DNA from: a virus
Strand: one strand, 5' to 3'
Virus record (IMG/VR): IMGVR_UViG_3300010399_000054
Location: 1 to 43,250 of that record
DNA length: 43,250 nucleotides
Made by a program: the position numbers and the translations under genes
In this document: positions 12,000 to 18,839 of the stretch, piece by piece
How positions within the stretch are numbered: position 1 is the stretch's first letter
Layout: every line of letters begins with the position of its first letter
Notes under the pieces: generated by a model
The model's database searches: none
The model's input: only the letters and a program-made list of their open reading frames with translations
Told to the model about the DNA's origin: nothing

Positions 12000-12020
12000 C
12001 CCCGCCCTGTGCGGGGTTTT
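12000..12020 (+). terminator. tR'-like intrinsic terminator before late genes
   Basis: CCCCGC (12000-12005) pairs with GCGGGG (12011-12016) around CCTGT, followed by TTTT. It lies 19 bases before the first late gene, so late transcription must read through it. That fits the Q-like gene immediately upstream. Confidence 0.75.
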
Positions 12021-12038
12021 CCATTTCTGGAGCCCCCA

Positions 12039-12368
12039 ATGTCTGTGACCAATCCGGTTACGGTGAGCTTTACCGCGCCCACGACGTTCGAGGACGGCAC
12101 CTCGATCCCTTCCGGCACCATCACGAAGTACCAATACGGATTCGGGCAGGTTTCGGGCGCATATACCCTCGTGGTGGACGATGCGGACCTCACCGTGACG
12201 GCCGGAAAGCAGACCGGCGCGTTACCGAGCAATCTCGCCATTGGAAACTGGTTCTCCGCTGCCCGTTCGGTGACCAAGGATGGCGCGACGTCGAAGTGGA
12301 GCAACGAGGTTCCGTTCACCATCGCCGCCAAGGCGCCGAGTCCAATCTCGGATTTTTCGCTTGCCTGA
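12039..12368 (+). CDS. Fibronectin-III-like single-domain protein (109 aa)
   Basis: ATG 12039 has GGAG six bases upstream. The sequence is Thr/Ser-rich and beta-type (VTVSFTAPTTFEDGTSIPSG, then YTLVVDDADLTVTAG), with the spacing of an Ig/fibronectin-III sandwich. It is the first gene of the late operon and precedes a larger fibronectin-III adhesin. Likely a virion surface or tail component. No enzymatic motif. Confidence 0.6.
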   Translation: MSVTNPVTVSFTAPTTFEDGTSIPSGTITKYQYGFGQVSGAYTLVVDDADLTVTAGKQTGALPSNLAIGNWFSAARSVTKDGATSKWSNEVPFTIAAKAPSPISDFSLA

Positions 12369-12442
12369 GAAAGTGGATTCGGTACTGGCTCGGGCAGGGT
12401 CCTAGACCCACGTGTTCGTTAAGCAGGGGGCGCTTGAGCTAG

Positions 12443-13735
12443 ATGGCCAAGCTGCCTACGGCGATTGCTGACATGCAACTGATCGCCACCAAGACCTTGA
12501 CCCGCCCGCTTTCGGCTCCGGTTCTGACTTCGACCACGACGGGGACTACGACCGCGACGCTCAACTGGACGGCTCCGACTCCAACCGGAGTGTCTGTCAT
12601 TGCAGGCTACCGGCTCAAGCGAGCCTCGGTCATTGCCGGCCCTTACACGACGATCTATACAGGCCTCAATCTTAGTTTCAACGATACGGTCGCCCAAGGC
12701 ACGGTGTTCTATACGATCGAGGCATTCGATCAATTCGTAACTGGAACTGTTTCTAGTCCTCTGTCTGTGGCCTATATAGGCGGCGCTGCACAGCTCCTCA
12801 TAAATGAGACATGGGCGACGCCAACGAGTCTAGGAACGTTCCCTGCGAGCACAACCTATTCCAGTCGCTGGACTGGAGTTGGGGATACCGGACAGACCAG
12901 GAATGTCCAAAATTCTCCGGTCTCATTTAATAGCGGCAATGTCGCATATTTCGTCCTGAATCCTGCTGGATGCACGGGGGTTAATTCATCCTGTCAGCCG
13001 ACGGGCGCGATTCACTCGACAGTGACATATGCAGGACCGCAGGCGAATTTTACTGCGGGAGTCCCGTATTGGATTGGGTTCGCTTGCTATTTAACCGGTG
13101 GGTGGGCGCCTAATGGAACTGAGAACGGTATAACTGGAGGATATGACTTTATTTTCCAACTACATCCGTCAGATCAACTTAAGGATGGTACAACCGTCTT
13201 CTCGGGGATTTATGCAAATCCTATGTTGAATCTGTCAGTAACTGACGGGCCAGGTGCTCCATTCTCTGTCAACGTTATTGGTCGCACCACTACTACATGG
13301 GATGGCGGGTGTAATTCAGCATTGGTCAACCATCAGCCTATTCCTGCCTATTGCACTAGTCCAGGCTCATTGAATCGTAACATAACTTATCCATTCGGTA
13401 CGATGCTACTCAATGTATGGCAGGGCCACGCCCTAAACATACAGATATCTACATTGCCGGACGGATCTGATGGATTTGTGAAGTGGTACCACAGCCCTGG
13501 AATTAATCAGCCATGGCAATTGATGTTCACAGATGTGGGAGCTAATGATTACTACTCAGATGCGCGTAGACCCTATCCAAACTTCGGGTTATATCACGGA
13601 GAAGGTAGTCGATCGATTCCGCCTGGACCCCAAGCGGCACGGCAAATATCCTACGGTCCTTACCGATTTGGGCGAGCTGATTCACCCGGAAATTGTACTC
13701 TGGCGGATGTGATTCCATGGGGCGGTAATCACTAG
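12443..13735 (+). CDS. Fibronectin-III adhesin with lectin/lyase-like C-terminus (430 aa)
   Basis: Residues 10-110 form a fibronectin-III domain (WTAPTPTGVSVIAGYRL, then FYTIEAFDQF) nearly shared with the 21125-22432 product. Residues about 115-420 are different: YWIGFACYLTGGWAP, GYDFIFQLHPSDQ, GFVKWYHSPG, NFGLYHGEGSR and ISYGPYRFG. This looks to me like the jelly-roll of polysaccharide lyases related to heparin lyase I. The product may bind or cut a host surface glycan. The lyase assignment rests on pattern memory. Confidence 0.6.
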   Translation: MAKLPTAIADMQLIATKTLTRPLSAPVLTSTTTGTTTATLNWTAPTPTGVSVIAGYRLKRASVIAGPYTTIYTGLNLSFNDTVAQGTVFYTIEAFDQFVTGTVSSPLSVAYIGGAAQLLINETWATPTSLGTFPASTTYSSRWTGVGDTGQTRNVQNSPVSFNSGNVAYFVLNPAGCTGVNSSCQPTGAIHSTVTYAGPQANFTAGVPYWIGFACYLTGGWAPNGTENGITGGYDFIFQLHPSDQLKDGTTVFSGIYANPMLNLSVTDGPGAPFSVNVIGRTTTTWDGGCNSALVNHQPIPAYCTSPGSLNRNITYPFGTMLLNVWQGHALNIQISTLPDGSDGFVKWYHSPGINQPWQLMFTDVGANDYYSDARRPYPNFGLYHGEGSRSIPPGPQAARQISYGPYRFGRADSPGNCTLADVIPWGGNH

Positions 13736-14409
13736 TGCCATCTATTTGGAGTTTTGTCGCAGCCGGTGGAAACGGAGCTGCGCAGACCGGAACTATTACG
13801 CTCGCGCTTCCTGCCGGACACGCGGCTGGCGATACATTATTGTGTCTGTGTGTGACCAAGGCGCAGACCATTACTGTTCCAGTCCCTTCTGGGTATACCT
13901 CGATCTACAACAAAGGGACCTGGTGTCAGTTACTGGCGAAGATCGATAATGGCGCTGAAACCGCTCCCGCGATTGCGAGTGGCGGTAATAACATGGCCGC
14001 GAGTCTCGTGGCCTTCCGCGGGGGACCGGGCATTATTCCAACTGTTTCCACCAGCGCGACCACCAACAACAATGTGACTAGTTCCGGCACAATCAATACG
14101 CCGGCTTTAAGTCCTTCCATCGATAACGGGCTAATTATTGACATCGGGTCGTGTAAGGACAATTACGGGACGTTCAGTTCAAACCCGTCTGGATTCTCGA
14201 CGCTCGATCACTTGGCATTTTCTGCCGGCGGTCTTTCCCTGGTATGGGCGTACCAGATTCAGCCCGCACGAGCTGCGATTTCCGCCGATGGATTTTCTAT
14301 CAGCGGCGTAGGTGCCAGTGTCAATTGCGACGGTTCTACGGTCGCGATCAATTCAGGTGTATTACTGTCCAGCGTACCCACTCGCTCACTCTTGGGCGTA
14401 GGAGTTTAG
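13735..14409 (+). CDS. Virion-associated beta-rich protein, GDTLL family (224 aa)
   Basis: The gene begins at GTG 13735, one base into the upstream stop (TAGTG). The N-terminus (GTITLALPAGHAAGDTLLCL, then VPVPSGYTSI) matches the start of the 23396-24823 product (ITCAAPASIADGDLLVAI, then VSRTGWTAL). It is rich in Thr, Ser, Gly and Ala and lacks charge clusters, as expected of a capsid decoration or tail surface protein. The backwards HNH gene follows immediately. Confidence 0.65.
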   Translation: MPSIWSFVAAGGNGAAQTGTITLALPAGHAAGDTLLCLCVTKAQTITVPVPSGYTSIYNKGTWCQLLAKIDNGAETAPAIASGGNNMAASLVAFRGGPGIIPTVSTSATTNNNVTSSGTINTPALSPSIDNGLIIDIGSCKDNYGTFSSNPSGFSTLDHLAFSAGGLSLVWAYQIQPARAAISADGFSISGVGASVNCDGSTVAINSGVLLSSVPTRSLLGVGV

Positions 14410-15059
14410 CGAGACGAGATCCAGCGTCCCGTTATGGGATCTTGTCTGCGAGTGTTCTTGCCTTGGTTGGGTATGCCGATGATCTCTATCGGGGTCCAGC
14501 CTTGTTTTAGCCTGCTCCGGAACAGTTCTTCATCGATTCCTAGTTCGATGCACCATTCTTTGACTGTTTGGGTACGAACTCCGAGAGTAATGCGTCGATT
14601 ATTGCGACGGTTTAGCTGCTGCTGAACCATAGAGATCCAACGGCAATTACCGGGCTCGTAATGACCATTGACGTCAATGCGATCAATGGACATTCGCTTT
14701 CCAGGCTGCTCTCCCATATCAGTAAGGAAGTTTTCGAATTTCATCCAGCGGGGGCAGACGGTAATACCACGTCCGCCGTAATACTTGAATTTTGGGAAGT
14801 TAGCTCGCGTGCACCTTTGGATTATGGCTTGCCATACGCCATAGGTTGTACTTCGCGCCAATCCGTGTTTGGTGACTCTTTCTAGATGAAGACATCCACA
14901 GCTAGCAGATTTACCACTGCGTAAATCACTACCTCGGGCAATTCCTGTTGAACCGCAATCGCATAGATAGCGCCATTTTGGCTTTCCGGGTTCATCTGCG
15001 CGACCTGTAATAAACAGTCTACCGAACTTTATGTTCGTGAGATCTATAAGTTTAGGCAT
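14406..15059 (-). CDS. HNH homing endonuclease inserted against the late operon (217 aa)
   Basis: The N-terminal zinc-like part has YLCDCGSTG and SCGCLH. The HNH core follows: YGVWQAIIQRC, KYYGGRGITVCPRW, then SIDRIDVNGHYEPGNCRW. C-terminal repeats look like DNA-binding elements (TQTVKEWCIELGIDEELF). It is the only gene in the 12-33 kb late block on the minus strand. It separates a stop at 14409 from a ribosome site at 15082, so it looks like a recent insertion. ATG 15059 is preferred because of its own promoter, and ATG 15074 is possible. Confidence 0.85.
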   Translation of the reverse strand: MPKLIDLTNIKFGRLFITGRADEPGKPKWRYLCDCGSTGIARGSDLRSGKSASCGCLHLERVTKHGLARSTTYGVWQAIIQRCTRANFPKFKYYGGRGITVCPRWMKFENFLTDMGEQPGKRMSIDRIDVNGHYEPGNCRWISMVQQQLNRRNNRRITLGVRTQTVKEWCIELGIDEELFRSRLKQGWTPIEIIGIPNQGKNTRRQDPITGRWISSR

Positions 15060-15064
15060 GCCAA

Positions 15065-15094
15065 AATATAGCATGATTTACGGAGTATTGTAAA
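15065..15094 (-). promoter_or_regulatory. Promoter of the reversed HNH gene
   Basis: On the minus strand TTTACA (15094-15089) and TATATT (15070-15065) are 18 bases apart. Transcription would start at about 15058-15059, at the ATG of the endonuclease, so a leaderless message is predicted. Confidence 0.5.
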
Positions 15095-15595
15095 TTGTCT
15101 GACAACGTGCAAGTGACCGCGGGTGCGGGCACCACCATCGCCACGGATGATATTGGCTCTGGCGTTCAGGTCCAACGCGTCAAACCCGTGTGGGGTGCGG
15201 ATGGGACTGGAACCGATACCCAAATCGCGCAACCGCTGCCTGTGCAGGCGACGCCTGAATCCTCGCAGATGACCATGGGTGGGACCGTGGTTACTCCACA
15301 GTTTGCTGTGATCAACACTTCCGCCAGTGGAGATACTACGCTCGTATCTGCGGTCTCTGCGAAAGTCACGCGCGTCATTGCCTACACCTTGGTGTGTGAT
15401 GGGGTGGTGGCGGTGAAATTCACCTCCGGGGCTGCAGGCACGGCACTGACTGGCGCCATGTCCTTCGCTGCCAACGGCGGAGCTGCATCCGCTTGCGATA
15501 GAGGCCTGTTTCAAACAGCCACCAATACCGCGTTGGTCATCAATCTCTCGAGCGCGGTCGGCGTTCGGGGTCATATCACCTACATTCAGGGATAA
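15095..15595 (+). CDS. Hypothetical virion protein (166 aa)
   Basis: TTG 15095 has GGAG nine bases upstream. The first 60 residues are polar (SDNVQVTAGAGTTIATDDIG). The rest forms a beta-rich domain (FAVINTSASGDTTLVSAVSA) known to me from many phage structural regions without a named role. It is probably a small outer capsid or tail protein. It resumes the late operon after the HNH insertion. Confidence 0.65.
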   Translation: MSDNVQVTAGAGTTIATDDIGSGVQVQRVKPVWGADGTGTDTQIAQPLPVQATPESSQMTMGGTVVTPQFAVINTSASGDTTLVSAVSAKVTRVIAYTLVCDGVVAVKFTSGAAGTALTGAMSFAANGGAASACDRGLFQTATNTALVINLSSAVGVRGHITYIQG

Positions 15596-15602
15596 ATCTC
15601 CA

Positions 15603-15998
15603 ATGCCGCTATCTACCTATTTGGTCAATAAGCTCGTCAATCATTGCTACCGCAATACGACGTTCACCAGTCCAACCACTGTTTACGCGGTGCTCTTCAC
15701 GAGCACCGCGACACCCACGGAATTACTGGCAGGTACTTTGACCAATGAGGTCACCGGAGGCTCTTACGCGCGCGTCGCGCTTACGATTGGCGCTCCGACT
15801 GCAGGAGTCAGTACCGCCTCGACAGTGACGTTCGTGACCGCTACGGCGGGATGGGGCGTTGTGCGCTATGTAGGTATTGCGGACGCCAGTACGGCTGGCA
15901 ATATTCTTTCCAGCGCCCAGCTATCGAGCGATGTTACGATCAACAACGGCAACACGTTTCAGTTCAATAGCGGTTCGCTCACGGTGTCGTTTATATGA
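15603..15998 (+). CDS. Phage virion protein, adhesin-set member (131 aa)
   Basis: The product begins MPLSTYLVNKLVNHCYRNT and continues with TVYAVLFTSTATPTELL, GSYARVALTIG, then GWGVVRYVGIAD. This family is frequent next to phage tail and adhesin genes. The 22497-22934 gene has the same architecture at low identity. No enzyme motif. It overlaps the next gene by 4 bases. Confidence 0.65.
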   Translation: MPLSTYLVNKLVNHCYRNTTFTSPTTVYAVLFTSTATPTELLAGTLTNEVTGGSYARVALTIGAPTAGVSTASTVTFVTATAGWGVVRYVGIADASTAGNILSSAQLSSDVTINNGNTFQFNSGSLTVSFI

Positions 15999-16189
15999 TC
16001 AGCGACTTCAGAGTCACGGTAAAAGCCGATTTGGGCGATGGGCAGATCCGCGAAATGGACGTGCGCGATCTCGAAGGCCCCTTCATCACAACGTATCAAG
16101 GGCCGCAGGGAATGGTTGAGACCGTGGAATATCGTTACCAGGGTCGCGTGGTGCATCGCTCCGTAGGGGTGTTGCCGCCTAAGCACTAG
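15995..16189 (+). CDS. Small hypothetical protein (64 aa)
   Basis: The product begins MISDFRVTVKADLGDGQIRE and is a compact beta-type protein (FITTYQGPQGMVETVEYRY). ATGA couples it to the upstream gene, and two bases separate it from the next. It has no paralogue in the second adhesin set. Function unknown. Confidence 0.6.
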   Translation: MISDFRVTVKADLGDGQIREMDVRDLEGPFITTYQGPQGMVETVEYRYQGRVVHRSVGVLPPKH

Positions 16190-16191
16190 CC

Positions 16192-16821
16192 ATGCTGCTT
16201 CTGCTCAGAGGAACGCCGGGGACACTCACGGCGACCATTGCGGGCATTGGCGCGGTCGTTGCATCCGGCTCGACGGTCTCTGCCACGATTGCGGGAATGG
16301 GTTCGGTAGGACTTCCTGAATCCATCGAGCTGATGGTGTTCGCGGATATAGGCGGGGTGGGCGGAGTTACGGCGATCAGCCAAGGATTCCTAACTCGTAC
16401 CGCGACCGTGGCCGGCGAGGGATCCGTAGTCGCTTTCGGTGGCTACGGCGCGACACTGAACTTTTCGGGGATCGGGGGAGTGACCGCTACGGTAGGGTCC
16501 TTTTTCGATGGCGGTGCGGTGACTCTGGCAGGAATAGGTACCGTGAGTGGTGCCGGCGTATTCACCAGTGCGGCGTTTCTCGCGGGCTTCGGCTCTCTCA
16601 GTGCAATCCCTGTCATTTCGGGTGGCACCATCAGCTCTGCGGCGACCGTGGCTGGCATAGGGATTGTCACAGGAGCGATACCCATCCAAATGGCAATAGG
16701 CTCGCTCGAGGGAATGGGCGATATCCTCGCAATCCCCAGTGTAGGCGTGCCCAATCTCGCCACCCAGATGCGATTGTCCTTCGGAGCGGATGACATGCGC
16801 CTGACTTTCCGGAAAGGCTGA
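16192..16821 (+). CDS. Tandem-repeat Gly/Ala-rich protein (209 aa)
   Basis: About nine imperfect repeats of roughly 20 residues fill the protein, each centred on (V/L)xG(I/M/F)GxV. Examples are TIAGIGAV, TIAGMGSV, DIGGVGGV, TVAGEGSV, NFSGIGGV, TLAGIGTV, FLAGFGSL, TVAGIGIV and SLEGMGDI. It is almost free of charge until the last 25 residues (MRLSFGADDMRLTFRKG). A stacked beta-repeat surface protein is likely. The repeat could expand or contract by recombination. Confidence 0.65.
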   Translation: MLLLLRGTPGTLTATIAGIGAVVASGSTVSATIAGMGSVGLPESIELMVFADIGGVGGVTAISQGFLTRTATVAGEGSVVAFGGYGATLNFSGIGGVTATVGSFFDGGAVTLAGIGTVSGAGVFTSAAFLAGFGSLSAIPVISGGTISSAATVAGIGIVTGAIPIQMAIGSLEGMGDILAIPSVGVPNLATQMRLSFGADDMRLTFRKG

Positions 16822-17141
16822 TGGCCGTCCCCACACTGAACGAAGGTAGTCGGTGCTTCGTCACGGCTAAATTCTCAGACCTGAACGATGTCCCGCAGAT
16901 TCCCACCAGCGTGCAATACCGCGTGGATTGCGAGACCACCGGTCAAGCGCTCCTCGACTGGACCTTCGTCACCCCTGACGTCAAGGTCCAGATCCAGATC
17001 GATGCCACGCTGAATACCATCGTCAATCGCAGTAACGCCATCGAGCGCAAGGTCGTGACGATCCAGGCCAATGCGGATCCACCCGAAGACGCCTTCGTGG
17101 AAGTGCAGAAATACGATCTAGTGAATCTGCAGGGGATCTAA
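16821..17141 (+). CDS. Hypothetical beta-sandwich protein (106 aa)
   Basis: The gene starts in the stop of the repeat gene (TGATG). The product begins MAVPTLNEGSRCFVTAKFSD. VQYRVDCETTGQALLDWTFV and RKVVTIQANADPPEDAFVEV follow, giving an Ig-like strand pattern. It lies one base before the small terminase gene. Probably structural. Confidence 0.6.
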   Translation: MAVPTLNEGSRCFVTAKFSDLNDVPQIPTSVQYRVDCETTGQALLDWTFVTPDVKVQIQIDATLNTIVNRSNAIERKVVTIQANADPPEDAFVEVQKYDLVNLQGI

Positions 17142-17444
17142 ATGGCACGTCCCAAAGGTATCTGGACTCCAGACATCGTTCGTTCTCGTATCCGAACGAC
17201 CAAACTCGCTAAAGCCCTTCAGGATCATGTCTTTGGCAAGAACAAAATGAGCGCAACCCAAGTGAGGGCTGCTGAAGTGCTTTTGGCCCGGACCCTGCCG
17301 ACGCTCACGCAGACTGATTTGAACGTGGACGGACAGCTTGGAACATTCGACATATCCGACAAACCCCTCACTCCAGAGCAATGGGCAGCCCAAGCCGAGG
17401 ATTACTTGGGCACCGCAGCCGGGTCCTCAGAAACTCCTCATTGA
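17142..17444 (+). CDS. Small terminase subunit (100 aa)
   Basis: The N-terminal half is basic and helical (ARPKGIWTPDIVRSRIRTTK, then VFGKNKMSATQVRAAEVLLA), which resembles the DNA-binding part of phage small terminases. The assignment also relies on its place directly before the large subunit. It would recognise the packaging site and feed DNA to the motor. The 3' end overlaps the large subunit by 107 bases in another frame. Confidence 0.65.
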   Translation: MARPKGIWTPDIVRSRIRTTKLAKALQDHVFGKNKMSATQVRAAEVLLARTLPTLTQTDLNVDGQLGTFDISDKPLTPEQWAAQAEDYLGTAAGSSETPH

Positions 17445-18783
17445 TTGTCCCATCGGAGAGGTTTTCTTTGGAGGCGCTCGAGGAGGGGGCAAGACCGATG
17501 GGGTATTGGGGAAGTTCGGGATCAAGGCCAAGCGCTATGGAAAGCGATTTAATGCGGTGTTTTTCCGTAAGGAAATGCCTCAGCAGGATGACCTGATCGA
17601 GCGGGCTAAAGAGATTTATTTACCGCTACGGGCGAGTTATAGCGAGCAAAAAAAGCTCTTTGTGATGCCAGGCGGGGGGCGTATCAGATTTAGACCCCTA
17701 GAGACCATTCAGGACGCCGAAAAGTATCAGGGGCAGAGTCTCACGGATGCGGCCGTAGAGGAGGCGGGAAACTACGATTCTCCTGCCCCAATTGACCGGT
17801 TAAACGGGGTATTACGAAGTGCCAAGGGTGTTCCCACGCAATTGCTGCTCACCGGTAATCCAGGTGGGGCAGGGCAGGGATGGATTCGCCAACGATATGT
17901 AGATCCTGCTCCCCTTGGCCTCAAGGTACTCATACGGCAGTTGCCTAATGGCAAGGAGCATCGGTACGTCTATATCCCCAGTAAGGTGACCAATAATCAG
18001 ATATTGCTCCGCAACGATCCTGACTATATCAACCGACTTTATTTGGTGGGTAGTCCCCAGCTCGTCCAAGCCTGGTTGGATGGTGACTGGAACTCGATCG
18101 AAGGGGCATTCTTCCCCGAGTTCGACATTCGTAAGCATGTCGTCGCGCCCATCACTCTACCGGCCCACTGGACGCGGTTTCGGGCAAAGGATTGGGGATC
18201 AGCTAAGCCTTTTAGCATCGGCTGGTATGCAGTGTCAGATGGTGAACTACCTCAGTTCCCGAGAGGCGCGCTGATCAAATATCGCGAATGGTATGGCATG
18301 AAGGAAGGCCAGCCGAACGTCGGTCTCAAGATGACCGCAGAGACTGTCGGTAGCGGCATTAGAGAGCGCGAGAAGGGCGATCGAATCGCCTATGGAGTTA
18401 TAGACCCATCTGCATTTATTGAGGATGGAGGACCCTGTATTGCCTCCATGATGGCCCCTACGATCTGGCGCCCTGCGGACAACAAACGCATTCCCGGCTG
18501 GGATCAACTCCGGGGTCGTCTGGTCGGGGAGGGCGGAAAGCCCATGCTGTATTTCTTCTCCACCTGTACGCACACGATTCGAACGCTACCGATGCTGCAG
18601 CACGATCCGGTAAAGGCTGAGGACGTCGATACGGATTCCGAGGATCACGCAGGCGATGAGACCCGATATGCCTGCATGTCACGGCCGTGGATGAGCACGA
18701 ATGCCAAACATCCCCAAGTGCCCACGGATGGGTACGCCAAGCTCTTTGAGAACCCGGAAACACACGCCTGGAAAACCGCATGA
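17338..18783 (+). CDS. terL: Terminase large subunit (481 aa)
   Basis: This is the packaging ATPase-nuclease. Walker A is GGARGGGKT (45-53) after the usual start WAPQPGPQKLLIDCPIGEVF. The Walker B region is near TDAAVEEAG (136-144). Motif III is LLLTGNPGG. Nuclease-domain acidic residues lie in FRAKDWGSAKPFS and YGVIDPSAF, with DHAGDETRY near the end. The only in-frame start upstream of the conserved region is TTG 17338, inside the small subunit gene. Full length for the family. Confidence 0.9.
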   Translation: MEHSTYPTNPSLQSNGQPKPRITWAPQPGPQKLLIDCPIGEVFFGGARGGGKTDGVLGKFGIKAKRYGKRFNAVFFRKEMPQQDDLIERAKEIYLPLRASYSEQKKLFVMPGGGRIRFRPLETIQDAEKYQGQSLTDAAVEEAGNYDSPAPIDRLNGVLRSAKGVPTQLLLTGNPGGAGQGWIRQRYVDPAPLGLKVLIRQLPNGKEHRYVYIPSKVTNNQILLRNDPDYINRLYLVGSPQLVQAWLDGDWNSIEGAFFPEFDIRKHVVAPITLPAHWTRFRAKDWGSAKPFSIGWYAVSDGELPQFPRGALIKYREWYGMKEGQPNVGLKMTAETVGSGIREREKGDRIAYGVIDPSAFIEDGGPCIASMMAPTIWRPADNKRIPGWDQLRGRLVGEGGKPMLYFFSTCTHTIRTLPMLQHDPVKAEDVDTDSEDHAGDETRYACMSRPWMSTNAKHPQVPTDGYAKLFENPETHAWKTA

Positions 18784-18839
18784 AGTGGGGGAAAGTCTCG
18801 ATTGCTCACCGCCCCATATCCATCAAAGTGGGGGACTGA

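Noticed and set aside
12419-12733. An Arg-rich minus-strand frame within the adhesin gene.
   Set aside because: It is a typical antisense shadow of a Thr/Ala-rich coding region.
16192-16821. Repeats here and at 24030-24520 considered as a CRISPR array or iterons.
   Set aside because: They are degenerate, codon-phased and lie inside open frames, so they are protein repeats.
18783-18837. Direct repeat AAGTGGGGGA before the portal gene.
   Set aside because: There are only two copies of 10 bases, which probably reflects ribosome-site-like purine runs. No further structure.
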